A model generated the notes under the pieces. The model was not told where the DNA came from. It saw only the letters and a program-made list of their open reading frames with translations, and made no database searches. A stretch of 49,486 nucleotides of DNA from Clostridiales bacterium (lineage in GTDB: Bacteria > Bacillota > Clostridia > Lachnospirales > Lachnospiraceae), in assembly GCA_020859985.1 (NCBI GenBank), contig JAJBVD010000038.1:1-49486 (forward strand), read 5' to 3'. Shown one piece after another: positions 1 to 7,794 of this stretch; position 1 is the stretch's first letter, and each line of letters opens with the position of its first letter. The translations under genes and the position numbers were made by a program.

Positions 1-2
1 TG

Positions 3-167
3 ATTATATTTAAGCTGATGTTGCCGAAGATAGATTTCAACAGATTTTATTCTTCACTAAAAAAATTGTTATCTGAACTTTCATCTGAATTGCATGTTAT
101 ATCAGTAGACGCAATTTTAAGGGAAATGGGATTTCCCCAAAATTGGGAGGATATTAAAGGACTTTAA
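3..167 (+). CDS. Abi family protein, C-terminal fragment (cut by window edge)
   Basis: An open frame runs in from the left edge and stops at TAA 165-167, giving 54 residues. It contains LPKIDFNRFY and ends with MGFPQNWEDIKGL. The closing 'MGFP.NW' motif is typical of the C terminus of Abi_2 (AbiD/AbiF-like) proteins, which are linked to phage abortive infection. Only the tail is visible, so the assignment rests on this motif and on the style of the preceding helix. The gene starts outside the window. Confidence 0.6.
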   Translation: MIFKLMLPKIDFNRFYSSLKKLLSELSSELHVISVDAILREMGFPQNWEDIKGL

Positions 168-287
168 TAATTAAGCATGTTGGGAGAAAAAAACATAAAA
201 GCATACACACGGGTGGTAGATAAGATGGTGTGGCGCAAAGATATTTGATAGTCACAAGCGAAAAAATGAAAATCGTGAATTTTGAAA

Positions 288-367
288 AAATGACCCCTGT
301 GGTAGTTTTCCGGGAAGCTACACCGTTTGCAGCGGTGCGCCGGATTTCTGCCGCAGGGGTTATTTTT
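288..367. terminator. Structured, probably bidirectional terminator between abi and fic
   Basis: A 10-bp outer stem (ACCCCTGTGG at 293-302 with CCGCAGGGGT at 351-360) encloses two smaller hairpins: about 303-320 (TAG...CTA arms) and 321-337 (CACCG...CGGTG). T-rich sequence follows on the + side (361-367), and an A-run at 284-290 provides the U-run on the - side. It therefore suits transcripts ending from either direction. The three-way-junction shape is unusual for a simple terminator. Confidence 0.5.
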
Positions 368-1410
368 TAATTTCGCGTGTAAAATGTTCCTTTTCCTTTG
401 CCATGCCGCGTCAAAAACCCTTCGTCTACGAGTTTTTTCAGCGAATTTTCTACGGATGCCTTTCCGACACTCGGAACAAGCTCCATAATCTCGCTCTTTG
501 TGAATTTTCCAATTTTCTCAGTTGTCGCATTTCTGACCAGTTCGATAGCGGGCAGCTTCTCATCCACAAGGCTGACGCGGTTTTCAAAATCACGGTAAGC
601 CGAAAGCACAACTCCTAAAATGTATTTGACAAATGGAGTGGGATCGTTTGTCCCTTCGTGCCAGTTTATACCGGCTTGCTCAAGCACATCGTAGTAGGTG
701 GCTTTTGTTTTTTCAATCTTGCTTTCAATGCTGATATAGCGTCCAACAACATAGCCACATTGGTAAAGAAGAAGCGTGGTCAGGAGTCTCGACATTCTTC
801 CGTTCCCATCGTTGAATGGATGGATGCAAAGAAAGTCATTAATGAAAATGGGGATCAGCACGAGCGGGTCAACAGTGCAGGCATCGATTGCCTGGTTGAA
901 ACTTGTGCAGATGGCGTCAACTGCGTCCGGTGTTTCGCAGGGGGCGAGAGGCATGAAGCGGACAAACTGCGTACCATCTGCATGCGTCTCGGCAATAAAA
1001 TTCTGTGTGTTTTTGAATCTCCCGCCGATGGTTTTCTCGGAATACTTGTACAGGTCCCTATGCAATTGCAGAATGTAGGATGCACGGATAGGAATGTACT
1101 CGTAATTTTCGTGGATGGTGTTCAACACATCACGATATCCGAGAATCTCCTCCTCATCCCGGTTGCGGGGGGTGGTTTTTTCGTTGAAGAGCTGCTGTAT
1201 CCTGGTGTTGGTAGTCACGATTCCTTCAATCTTATTGGATGCCTTGGTGCTTTGGATTTTTGCAATTTCCACCAGCTTATCAAGGACGGCCGGTTTCTGC
1301 TTCAAAAACATCTCCTGGCGTCCTTTGAATTCATGTATCTGTGCAACAAGCCCCAGCGTCTCGCTGTCCCACTGCCTTGATGCAAGCTGCGTGTAATCAA
1401 ATGTTCTCAT
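367..1410 (-). CDS. Fic family protein (AMPylase/filamentation domain) with C-terminal winged helix
   Basis: 347 aa. The Fic catalytic motif HPFNDGNGR is at residues 197-205, with the catalytic His first and the phosphate-binding loop intact. Upstream, S58-N-K-I-E62-G63 matches the (S/T)xxxE(G/N) inhibitory helix motif, so this looks like a class II Fic protein with an N-terminal autoinhibitory helix. GRFKNTQNFI near residues 130-139 fits the flap that positions target side chains. The C terminus (about 290-347) reads as a winged helix, suggesting DNA binding. Fic proteins of this layout usually transfer AMP to target proteins; the target is unknown here. The ATG lies downstream of a TTGGTT-17-TATAAT promoter that overlaps an operator array. 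Confidence 0.9.
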   Translation of the reverse strand: MRTFDYTQLASRQWDSETLGLVAQIHEFKGRQEMFLKQKPAVLDKLVEIAKIQSTKASNKIEGIVTTNTRIQQLFNEKTTPRNRDEEEILGYRDVLNTIHENYEYIPIRASYILQLHRDLYKYSEKTIGGRFKNTQNFIAETHADGTQFVRFMPLAPCETPDAVDAICTSFNQAIDACTVDPLVLIPIFINDFLCIHPFNDGNGRMSRLLTTLLLYQCGYVVGRYISIESKIEKTKATYYDVLEQAGINWHEGTNDPTPFVKYILGVVLSAYRDFENRVSLVDEKLPAIELVRNATTEKIGKFTKSEIMELVPSVGKASVENSLKKLVDEGFLTRHGKGKGTFYTRN

Positions 1411-1445
1411 TCTATGCCCTTCTTTCTGTTACAGCTTTCCTTGCG

Positions 1446-1521
1446 CCTAATTATAGCACCAAATTAGGGGAAAACCAAGACGATTAGGAAAATAATCGCC
1501 TAATCGCGGTGAGAAATTAGG
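1446..1521 (-). promoter_or_regulatory. fic promoter overlapped by five CCTAAT/ATTAGG half-sites
   Basis: Reading leftward toward fic, -35 TTGGTT (1473-1478), a 17-bp spacer and -10 TATAAT (1450-1455) form a good sigma-A promoter. Five half-sites CCTAAT(T/C) or its complement lie at 1446-1452, 1462-1468, 1482-1488, 1499-1505 and 1515-1521. They form inverted pairs (CCTAATT-N9-AATTAGG; CGATTAGG-N10-CCTAATCG) spaced 16-20 bp apart. One pair covers the -10 and spacer and the next lies just upstream of the -35, as expected for a repressor array. The bound protein is not identified; the winged helix of Fic itself is one candidate. Confidence 0.6.
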
Positions 1522-1861
1522 AGAAAGCGTAATTCCGCCAGGCTTTTGCCGCTTTTCTGGTATGCATCCATGATCTGCTTCGTGACCTGTGCCTGCTTTA
1601 AGTTTTGCAGCATGACCCGAAAGGATAGCAGCAGCCTGACCGGTTGTAAGAGGCCTGTGACGTGACAGGATTCAAAAATTCGTACGGCGAAAAATCCACA
1701 AAAATAATTGTAAAATTTTGGTAATAATTCAGTTAAAAAATTCCCGTAAATTCCTTTACTTTCGCGGAAAATGGGCGTATATTTAAGACAAATATCAATC
1801 TGGCCCCGATTTTTGATGATGGCGCGTGAAGACAGCGGGCAGGAAGTAAGGAGGATACAGG
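1522..1861. other. Gene-poor interval between fic and the small paralogous proteins
   Basis: About 340 bp with no convincing gene. A leftward open frame ends here in a plausible-looking segment (LLSFRVMLQNLKQAQVTKQI), but it has no ribosome binding site and runs into a nonsense-like upstream part, so it may be a gene remnant. A CCTGT-N6-ACAGG inverted repeat lies near 1656-1671. The sequence from about 1680 becomes AT-rich and presumably holds the promoter for the gene at 1862, though no clear -35/-10 pair was found. Confidence 0.3.
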
Positions 1862-2209
1862 ATGAACAATACATACAGAAAACCGCTGATTCTGGCGGAG
1901 AATGAGCTGGCGGAGGGCGTGTATACCGCGAGCGGAAGCGGAACATGGTATCAGGTAAGAAAAAATCTCTCGGAAAATTGGGGTAGTTATCATTATATTG
2001 ATGTATATGCGTCTGGTGCATGGTCGATTACTCTTAAAATCTCTGGTACCGCGACAGAATATCGTCTTGATACGAATGGTAATGTTATTACAGGAAGTTG
2101 GGATGGCGGAAGTACTATTACGGTTTCCAGCAGCAGCGCTTTCACCGATGGCACTACACCTGTCACATTTGGTGTTTATGTTGGAGGCGAATATATTTCG
2201 CTTTCTTAA
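1862..2209 (+). CDS. Small protein with conserved EGVYTASG leader, paralogue 1 (candidate secreted/modified peptide precursor)
   Basis: 115 aa, preceded by a strong AAGGAGG at good spacing. The first 25 residues (KPLILAENELAEGVYTASG) are nearly the same as those of the next gene, while the remainder is different. That is the usual pattern of a conserved leader and a variable core. The body is rich in Gly, Ser, Thr and aromatic residues with alternating polar/hydrophobic stretches that suggest beta structure, and ends GVYVGGEYISLS. There is no ordinary Sec signal peptide: the N terminus is charged and not hydrophobic enough. The function is unknown. Nearby exporter, PqqD-like and S26 protease genes make a processed, exported product a reasonable inference. 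Cleavage around the ASG is a guess. Confidence 0.7.
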   Translation: MNNTYRKPLILAENELAEGVYTASGSGTWYQVRKNLSENWGSYHYIDVYASGAWSITLKISGTATEYRLDTNGNVITGSWDGGSTITVSSSSAFTDGTTPVTFGVYVGGEYISLS

Positions 2210-2344
2210 GCGCCGTATGGCAGAGATGATTTGAGATTGATTGTCAAGAATAACAGAGGGAGATTATTTATCTGTAAAATTGATTTTTCCTAATGAACGA
2301 TTCGATTATTGTGGCTGAAAATAACTTAGAAGGAAGGTATAGTT

Positions 2345-2743
2345 ATGAATAGATATATGAAGCCAGTGATTCTGGCAAATGACGAGATTTCAGAGGGCGT
2401 GTATGCGGCGAGCGGATGCTATTCAGTGTCATACAGTATCCATCAGAAGCCGGAAACAGGCCGAGGCGATTACCGGATTCAGATAGATGCAGTTCATGAT
2501 GCATCACACCATAGTACTGCGCAGGTACTTGTGATTTCCTTTAATCAGGCAGTCAACTATGTATCATCGAATGGAACATTGTCGTCAGGAAATGGCACAT
2601 CTACTTTGAGCATTAATTATTCATACCATAGTAATAATACAGATAATATTGGCCTAGGAGATGTGGTCGTTGAGGCTGATCAGGGGCTTGCGGTTACTGG
2701 TGCGTATATGACCTGTAATGAAACTTGCTCACAGCACGACTGA
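2345..2743 (+). CDS. Small protein with conserved EGVYAASG leader, paralogue 2
   Basis: 132 aa with an AAGGAAGG ribosome binding site. Residues 6-24 (KPVILANDEISEGVYAASG) align with paralogue 1 with KP-ILA-E-EGVY-ASG invariant, and the leader DNA is also clearly similar, pointing to duplication. After the leader comes a Ser/Thr/Asn-rich, beta-like body with several His and Tyr residues and three Cys (one just after the leader, two near the end). A rho-independent terminator follows at 2794-2830. The two genes are probably co-transcribed, with 135 bp between them holding nothing recognisable. I know of no characterised family that covers this protein. Confidence 0.7.
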   Translation: MNRYMKPVILANDEISEGVYAASGCYSVSYSIHQKPETGRGDYRIQIDAVHDASHHSTAQVLVISFNQAVNYVSSNGTLSSGNGTSTLSINYSYHSNNTDNIGLGDVVVEADQGLAVTGAYMTCNETCSQHD

Positions 2744-2793
2744 TTATAGTCGTGGTAACTATAAAATAATTACACGGAATATTATGAATGATG

Positions 2794-2830
2794 AATGGCC
2801 CAGTGCAAATGAAGCGCTGGGCCATTTTAT
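2794..2830 (+). terminator. Rho-independent terminator after the small-protein pair
   Basis: A 13-bp stem (AATGGCCCAGTGC at 2794-2806 with GCGCTGGGCCATT at 2814-2826; one G-U pair) has a 7-nt loop and is followed by TTTT. It separates the rightward small-protein genes from the leftward ATPase gene. Confidence 0.8.
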
Positions 2831-2845
2831 GTTGACAGACACATT

Positions 2846-4099
2846 CTACCCCATCAAAATCATTTCATTCATCAGAAACTGGCGGATACCGATCGTGACG
2901 AAGCCATTTTCATCATAGCGGGGCTTCTTGTCGTCTCTCACGACGATGATCTTTTTAAACGAATCCGGAATCTGGCGCAGAGATTTGGTCTCCTGCTCGA
3001 TTTTTTCCGGTGTATCCATGCGGAACGCGGACTGGATATAAAATTTTAAATTGCCTTTGGTTGCGATGAAGTCGATTTCGTATTGTCTCTTTTGAACCTT
3101 TCCGGTGTCGCTTCGATCGCTGCTCTCGATTACGCCGACATCTACTCGGAAATCACGGTAACGGAGCTCATTGTAAATGATGTTCTCCATGATGTGGTTT
3201 TCCTCTGTCTGGCGGAAATTCAGGCGCGCATTGCGCAGCCCGACGTCTTCAAAGTAGTATTTCGCTGGAGAACCAATGTATTTTCGGCCTTTTACATCAT
3301 AGCGGACCGCCCGGTTGATCAGAAATGCGTCTTCCAGATATTCGATGTAGCGGGAGATGGTGATATCGCTGATCGTTTTGTTTTTGACGCTTTTGAACGT
3401 TTTGGACAGCTTCAGCGGGTTGGTCAGGGAGCCGATGGAGGAGGCCAGGATATCCAGTAGCTCGTTGAATTCTTCGTGGTTGCGTATTTTATGGCGCTCT
3501 ATAATGTCAGCCAGATAGACTTCCTTGAAAAGAGAGAGAAGATAGGCTTCTTTTTCTTCCGGCTCCTGCCATGTGAGGATAAGAGGTAATCCTCCATAGT
3601 TGAAGTAATCATCCCAGGCTTCGAAAGGCGTTCCGTCGTACACGGAGCTGAATTCACGAAAACTCAAAGGCAGCATACGGATTTCATCCCCACGTCCGCG
3701 GAATTCGGTCACGACATCCCTTGATAAGAATCGGGAATTGCTGCCGGTGACATAGACATCCGCATTTTTTATGTGGAGAAAGCCATTCAGCACGTCTGCG
3801 AAATCATCCAGAAGCTGCACCTCATCCAGAATGATGTAATAGAGGCCGTCGTCTTTGATGAGAGTTTCAACGTAGGTGAACATTTTCTCAGGGTTTCGCA
3901 GGGCTCTGTATTTCATGTCGTCAAGAGCCACTTCGATGATATGGTTCTCTTTTACACCTTTGTCCAGAAGATACTGATGAAACAAATGAAAGAGCAGATA
4001 GGACTTTCCACATCTGCGGACGCCGGTCACGATTTTGATCAGACCGTTTTGTTCCCTGCGGATTAGTTTGTTCAGATACGTATCTCTTTTGATCTCCAT
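2846..4099 (-). CDS. ATP-binding protein of the AAA_14/DUF4143 family
   Basis: 417 aa. Walker A is GVRRCGKSY at about residues 26-34 and Walker B is YIILDEVQLL at about 85-94, followed by TGSNSRFLS (sensor-type) and a C-terminal DUF4143 half that resembles restriction-endonuclease-fold proteins (YEIDFIATKGNLKFYIQ). These proteins are common single genes in gut anaerobes, with no settled role; defence or transposition links have been suggested. The start is set at ATG 4097-4099 because AAGGAGG lies just upstream. An upstream in-frame ATG at 4144 has no binding site. It interrupts the peptide-export island in the opposite orientation and is probably unrelated to it. Confidence 0.88.
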   Translation of the reverse strand: MEIKRDTYLNKLIRREQNGLIKIVTGVRRCGKSYLLFHLFHQYLLDKGVKENHIIEVALDDMKYRALRNPEKMFTYVETLIKDDGLYYIILDEVQLLDDFADVLNGFLHIKNADVYVTGSNSRFLSRDVVTEFRGRGDEIRMLPLSFREFSSVYDGTPFEAWDDYFNYGGLPLILTWQEPEEKEAYLLSLFKEVYLADIIERHKIRNHEEFNELLDILASSIGSLTNPLKLSKTFKSVKNKTISDITISRYIEYLEDAFLINRAVRYDVKGRKYIGSPAKYYFEDVGLRNARLNFRQTEENHIMENIIYNELRYRDFRVDVGVIESSDRSDTGKVQKRQYEIDFIATKGNLKFYIQSAFRMDTPEKIEQETKSLRQIPDSFKKIIVVRDDKKPRYDENGFVTIGIRQFLMNEMILMG

Positions 4100-4194
4100 A
4101 GTCGGCCTCCTTCTGTTGGTACGAATTTTTGGAAATCCAACCATTTTTTCGTATTAAATTATAACCTTTTTACCGAAAAATACAAGCGTAAATG

Positions 4195-4223
4195 TGGTAT
4201 CACAGAAACATTTATGTTATACT
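4195..4223 (+). promoter_or_regulatory. Candidate extended -10 promoter for the ABC exporter
   Basis: TG-T-TATACT gives an extended -10 (TATACT 4218-4223, TG 4215-4216); the -35 position (TGGTAT 4195-4200) is weak. Between it and the gene, CGTGCGG (4241-4247) and CCGCACG (4273-4279) could pair in the leader RNA. A very similar TGTTATACT occurs upstream of the sugar transporter ATPase (8483-8491). Confidence 0.4.
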
Positions 4224-4303
4224 CGACCCATGAAAAGGAACGTGCGGATCATGACGGATATTTCACGATGAACCGCACGAAACCAGTTAGCGAGTGAGAA
4301 AAA

Positions 4304-6163
4304 ATGAAAGAACGGCTGGCTTTTTACTGGGGGCGCATCAAGGCTGGGCGCCTGAAGGATTTTATCGCACAGACAAAATGGATATATTCCTATGCGCGGC
4401 ACTACTGGCTGCAGATGATTTTTTATACAGTGCTGGGAATGACCGGGACGGTGGTATCGCTGCTCTCCAGTCTGGTATCGCGCGATCTGGTGGATATCAT
4501 TACCGGGCATGAGACTGGTCTGGTAGTGCAGACGTTTTGCATGATGATCGGGCTGAACATCGGCAATACGATCGTCAGCATGATCTCGAATTACGCGTCG
4601 GAATGGATCAGTATGAAGGTCGACGCGGAGATCAAATCCGAGATTTTTGAAAAGATTCTGGTGACGGACTGGGAGAGTCTGACGAATTATCATACGGGCG
4701 ACCTGCTGACACGGTGGAGCTCGGACGCGAGCCAGATTTCCAGCGGTGTGCTGAGTTTTATTCCGAATGCGATTATTTATGCGTTTCGATTTATCAGCGC
4801 ATTTGCGATGGTCATCTATTATGACTGGACGTTTGCGGTATTTGCGTTTCTGGGAATGCCGGTGTCGCTGCTGCTGTCCCGGAAGCTGATGCGGCGCATG
4901 GTGAACAACAATAAGCGCAGCGCGGCCATGGGCGCGAAGATGTCCGGTTTCAATCAGGAAGCTTTTTCAAATATCCAGACGATCAAGGCGTTCGGGCTGA
5001 TTTCCATGTATGTGCAGCATTTAAAAGATCTGCAGAAGGAATACATAGAAATGAAGCTGGATTTCCAGCGGATGTCCGTGTGGACTTCACTGCTTCTGAC
5101 GACGGTCGGACTGCTGGTTTCTTATGCCAGCTATGGCTGGGGCATTTACCGGGTCTGGAGCGGAGCCATCAGCTACGGCACGATGACGATGTTTTTGTCG
5201 CTTTCCGGCACGCTGACCGGCGCGCTCAGCAACCTCACCTCACTGGTGCCGAGTGCGATCACGCTGACGACGTCCGCCGGCAGGCTGATGGATATCGTCG
5301 AGATGCCGCGGGAGGATTACAGCAATGCGCCGGAAGTGCAGGATTTCATGGCGCGGAATAGAAACGACGGCATCGCATTGTATGCCGAGCATATCCGTTA
5401 CGCGTATCAGAACGGCACGCAGGTGTTTGAGGACGCGACGTTTTACGCCAGACCGCATGAGATCGTGGCGCTGGTCGGTCCGTCTGGTGAGGGAAAGACG
5501 ACGATGCTGCGGCTGGTGCTGGCACTGATGCCGGTGCAGGAGGGAAGCCTGACGCTCGCCGGAGGCAGTAACCTGCCGCAGGGGATTCTGGATTTTACAG
5601 GAATGGATAATGCGGAAATGCCTGATTCGCCTGATATAATGGTACAATCGAGAGAAGGATCGCCGGCAGATGTCATCCCCATGTCGCCTGCCGCACGTAT
5701 GTTGTTTTCTTATGTGCCGCAGGGCAACACGATGTTTTCCGGTACGATCGCCGGGAATATGCGCAACGTCAAGGAGGATGCGACCGATGAGGAGATCATT
5801 GAGGCGCTGAAGCTGGCTTGCGCCTGGGATTTTGTGGAAAAACTTCCAGACGGGATTAACAGTGAGATCAAGGAGCGCGGCGGCGGTTTCTCCGAGGGGC
5901 AGGCACAGCGCCTTTCCATTGCGCGCGCACTTCTGCGCAAATCACCGATCCTGCTGCTGGATGAGGCAACCTCCGCACTGGATGTCGCGACGGAGCGCCG
6001 CCTGCTGCGCAATATTATGAGCGATGAGTATCCGCGGACCTGCATCGTGACGACACATCGTCCGACTGTCCTCACGATCTGCGACCGCGTTTACGCGATT
6101 CGCAATCGAAAATGCGAGGTGCAGGATGAGGAAGCGGTGGAGCGGATGATTAAGGATTTCTGA
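4304..6163 (+). CDS. ABC transporter, fused membrane and ATPase domains (peptide-export type)
   Basis: 619 aa. An N-terminal six-helix exporter domain (about 35-320) is followed by an ATPase domain: Walker A GPSGEGKTT (about 392-400), Q-loop in YVPQGNTMF, a signature reading FSEGQ instead of LSGGQ (about 528), Walker B ILLLDEATSALD (about 549-560) with catalytic Glu, and H-loop TTHRP. No C39 peptidase domain precedes the membrane part, so leader removal would need a separate protease, and one lies at 7795. The FSEGQ signature and QGNTMF loop are typical of exporters found next to peptide-modification genes in Clostridia. A polar insertion of about 35 residues (about 423-459) lies between Walker A and the Q-loop. 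The ribosome binding site is weak. Confidence 0.88.
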   Translation: MKERLAFYWGRIKAGRLKDFIAQTKWIYSYARHYWLQMIFYTVLGMTGTVVSLLSSLVSRDLVDIITGHETGLVVQTFCMMIGLNIGNTIVSMISNYASEWISMKVDAEIKSEIFEKILVTDWESLTNYHTGDLLTRWSSDASQISSGVLSFIPNAIIYAFRFISAFAMVIYYDWTFAVFAFLGMPVSLLLSRKLMRRMVNNNKRSAAMGAKMSGFNQEAFSNIQTIKAFGLISMYVQHLKDLQKEYIEMKLDFQRMSVWTSLLLTTVGLLVSYASYGWGIYRVWSGAISYGTMTMFLSLSGTLTGALSNLTSLVPSAITLTTSAGRLMDIVEMPREDYSNAPEVQDFMARNRNDGIALYAEHIRYAYQNGTQVFEDATFYARPHEIVALVGPSGEGKTTMLRLVLALMPVQEGSLTLAGGSNLPQGILDFTGMDNAEMPDSPDIMVQSREGSPADVIPMSPAARMLFSYVPQGNTMFSGTIAGNMRNVKEDATDEEIIEALKLACAWDFVEKLPDGINSEIKERGGGFSEGQAQRLSIARALLRKSPILLLDEATSALDVATERRLLRNIMSDEYPRTCIVTTHRPTVLTICDRVYAIRNRKCEVQDEEAVERMIKDF

Positions 6164-6225
6164 AAAGGCTCATGGATCTGCCTGACGACAGATTCCGGGC
6201 AAAATGATACAGAACACATGGAATA

Positions 6226-7617
6226 CTATAACGACTCAGAATCGATGACATTTTTCATATAAATTGCGGCGGCATCCTCTTTTGTGCAGCTTAGAATACG
6301 GACGGGGGCAAGCGCAGCGAGCTCTCCAGCAAACTGCAGATTGCTTTGCAGCTGGTCGGCTGTCCACGTGGGAGAGATGAACCGCTGTGCCAGAAGCAGC
6401 TGCTGCCGGTCCGGCTCCGGTGTCTGGCAGAGATTGTGCTTTGCCTGCTTTAAGAGAATGACTCCGCCGAGCGGATAGTCTTTTGTGGTGGAAATGCCGG
6501 AGGTGCCGCACCAGGGAAGCCCGCAGACGATGGGCCTGCCGTCCCGGATGGTGAGCAGGTTGAGATCGCCGTTGAGTACAGGCACGTCGAACAGGCGGTG
6601 CCACAGTCCGGTATGCGTGGATTTGCCGGTGCCGGACGGCCCGGAGAACAGCCATGCTTTTCCCTGATAGAGAATCGAAGCGGAGTGGAGCGCAAACACT
6701 CCTTTTTTTTGTGCAGAATACAGATAAGCGATGCGGATCGCGTGAAACAGATCGGTGACAGACTGCTTTTCAAAGGGCAGCGTGCAGAAAAAACGGGCTG
6801 CCGTGCCGTCTTTCTTAAGCCATGCCTCCCGAATCTGCGGAGCCTGCGGAAAATGAAGAAGATATTCCGTCCCGCAGTCCTCTACGGTCAACTGGGGATG
6901 GCGGATGAGGGTGGACATGATATTGCCGGGAGCAGTATTGCCGTAACCGGCTGCCGCGACAGATTCCGCAGCTTCCGCAGCAGTATCAGAAGGAAACCGT
7001 CTTGCCATCTCGTCTGCGGGGATCTCGTTTGCGGGTATCCCGTCTGCGGGCGTCTTGTCCGCGAGTGTTTCATCTGCGCGTATTTCGATCGTTTGCTCAA
7101 CTGTCTCTGTTGGCGCACAGGTAAACGGCGCAAATTCCGGCGCAAAGACGGACTCGGTATTAAGAACTGGTTCGAGAAGCCGAAGTGTGAGACCGCCGAT
7201 GCGCAGGAATTGCTCTTTTGTGTCTTTGACGATGCTGCCATCTGCACAAAATTCTTTCGGAATGAATGGGGGATCCGATGAGAGCTTTGCACTGGAGGCA
7301 TGTACAGATGGTGTTGTGTCCGATTTTTTGTCGGCACAGTGTTCCGGCTGCAAAATTCCGTAAGCCTGAAACTGCGCCAGAAATTCATCCAGATCTGCAG
7401 CAAGCTGGGGAAGTTCATCCGCTGTCGCCTGATAGTGCCGGACAAACTCGTTCAGTAATTCATCCCGGGTTGGGTCATCCTGCAATTTCTCCCAGAGAAA
7501 CGCGCAGGATTCATTGACACGCAGTCCGTGCCGGAGGTTTGCGATTGCCTGTCCGTAAGGCAAAATATAGGATGTTCCGGCTATTTCCTGTAAGATCCAG
7601 CAGCTTTCCGGCTTCAT
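6226..7617 (-). CDS. PqqD-like / HPr-kinase-like fusion protein
   Basis: 463 aa from ATG 7615-7617, chosen for its AAGGAGG. Residues 1-about 95 look like a PqqD/RRE-type peptide-binding domain (VNESCAFLWEKL, then an acidic helical stretch). The second half is HPr-kinase-like: GVFALHSASILYQGKAWLF, Walker A GPSGTGKSTH (about 323-332), LNGDLNLL, and GLPWCGTSG. In lasso-peptide systems, HPr-kinase-like proteins phosphorylate the peptide and PqqD-like domains hold the leader; by analogy this protein may bind and modify or regulate the export of the EGVYxASG peptides. The middle carries a low-complexity insert of 5-residue repeats (ADETL-ADKTP-ADGIP-ANEIP). It is divergent from the S26 protease gene and convergent with the ABC gene. 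Confidence 0.8.
   Translation of the reverse strand: MKPESCWILQEIAGTSYILPYGQAIANLRHGLRVNESCAFLWEKLQDDPTRDELLNEFVRHYQATADELPQLAADLDEFLAQFQAYGILQPEHCADKKSDTTPSVHASSAKLSSDPPFIPKEFCADGSIVKDTKEQFLRIGGLTLRLLEPVLNTESVFAPEFAPFTCAPTETVEQTIEIRADETLADKTPADGIPANEIPADEMARRFPSDTAAEAAESVAAAGYGNTAPGNIMSTLIRHPQLTVEDCGTEYLLHFPQAPQIREAWLKKDGTAARFFCTLPFEKQSVTDLFHAIRIAYLYSAQKKGVFALHSASILYQGKAWLFSGPSGTGKSTHTGLWHRLFDVPVLNGDLNLLTIRDGRPIVCGLPWCGTSGISTTKDYPLGGVILLKQAKHNLCQTPEPDRQQLLLAQRFISPTWTADQLQSNLQFAGELAALAPVRILSCTKEDAAAIYMKNVIDSESL
7010..7084. repeat. 15-bp minisatellite (5 units) inside the PqqD/HPrK gene
   Basis: Five consecutive imperfect 15-bp units (consensus TCGTCTGCGGGYATC on + strand) start at 7010, 7025, 7040, 7055 and 7070. 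Being a multiple of three, they encode a 5-aa repeat, roughly A-D-x-x-P, in the linker between the two domains. Units could be gained or lost without breaking the frame. Confidence 0.8.
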
Positions 7618-7712
7618 ATGGCGGCCTCCTTGTTGTTTATTTGAGCGAAAAAATTCAGAAAAATTATAGAAAAATATCTGTAGCAAGTCAAGCGGCAATA
7701 TTGTAATAGTTA

Positions 7713-7740
7713 TTGAAAATGAATTGCTTGCAAATAATAA
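7713..7740 (+). promoter_or_regulatory. Candidate promoter upstream of the S26 protease
   Basis: TTGAAA (7713-7718), a 16-bp spacer and TAATAA (7735-7740) lie in the divergent intergenic region. A short frame starting at ATG 7755, with AAAGGA before it and a stop at 7852, would give about 32 residues and overlaps the protease start in another frame. It may be a leader peptide or chance. Confidence 0.35.
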
Positions 7741-7794
7741 ATGAAAGGACTATTATGAAAAAATACAGAGGTGTAATGCGGAAGTCGTTGACTG

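Noticed and set aside
658-1380. A 240-residue open frame on the + strand
   Set aside because: Antisense to the well-supported fic gene.
4230-4271. A 13-codon frame (MKRNVRIMTDISR) before the ABC exporter
   Set aside because: Too short, no ribosome binding site and overlapping a possible leader hairpin; treated as chance.
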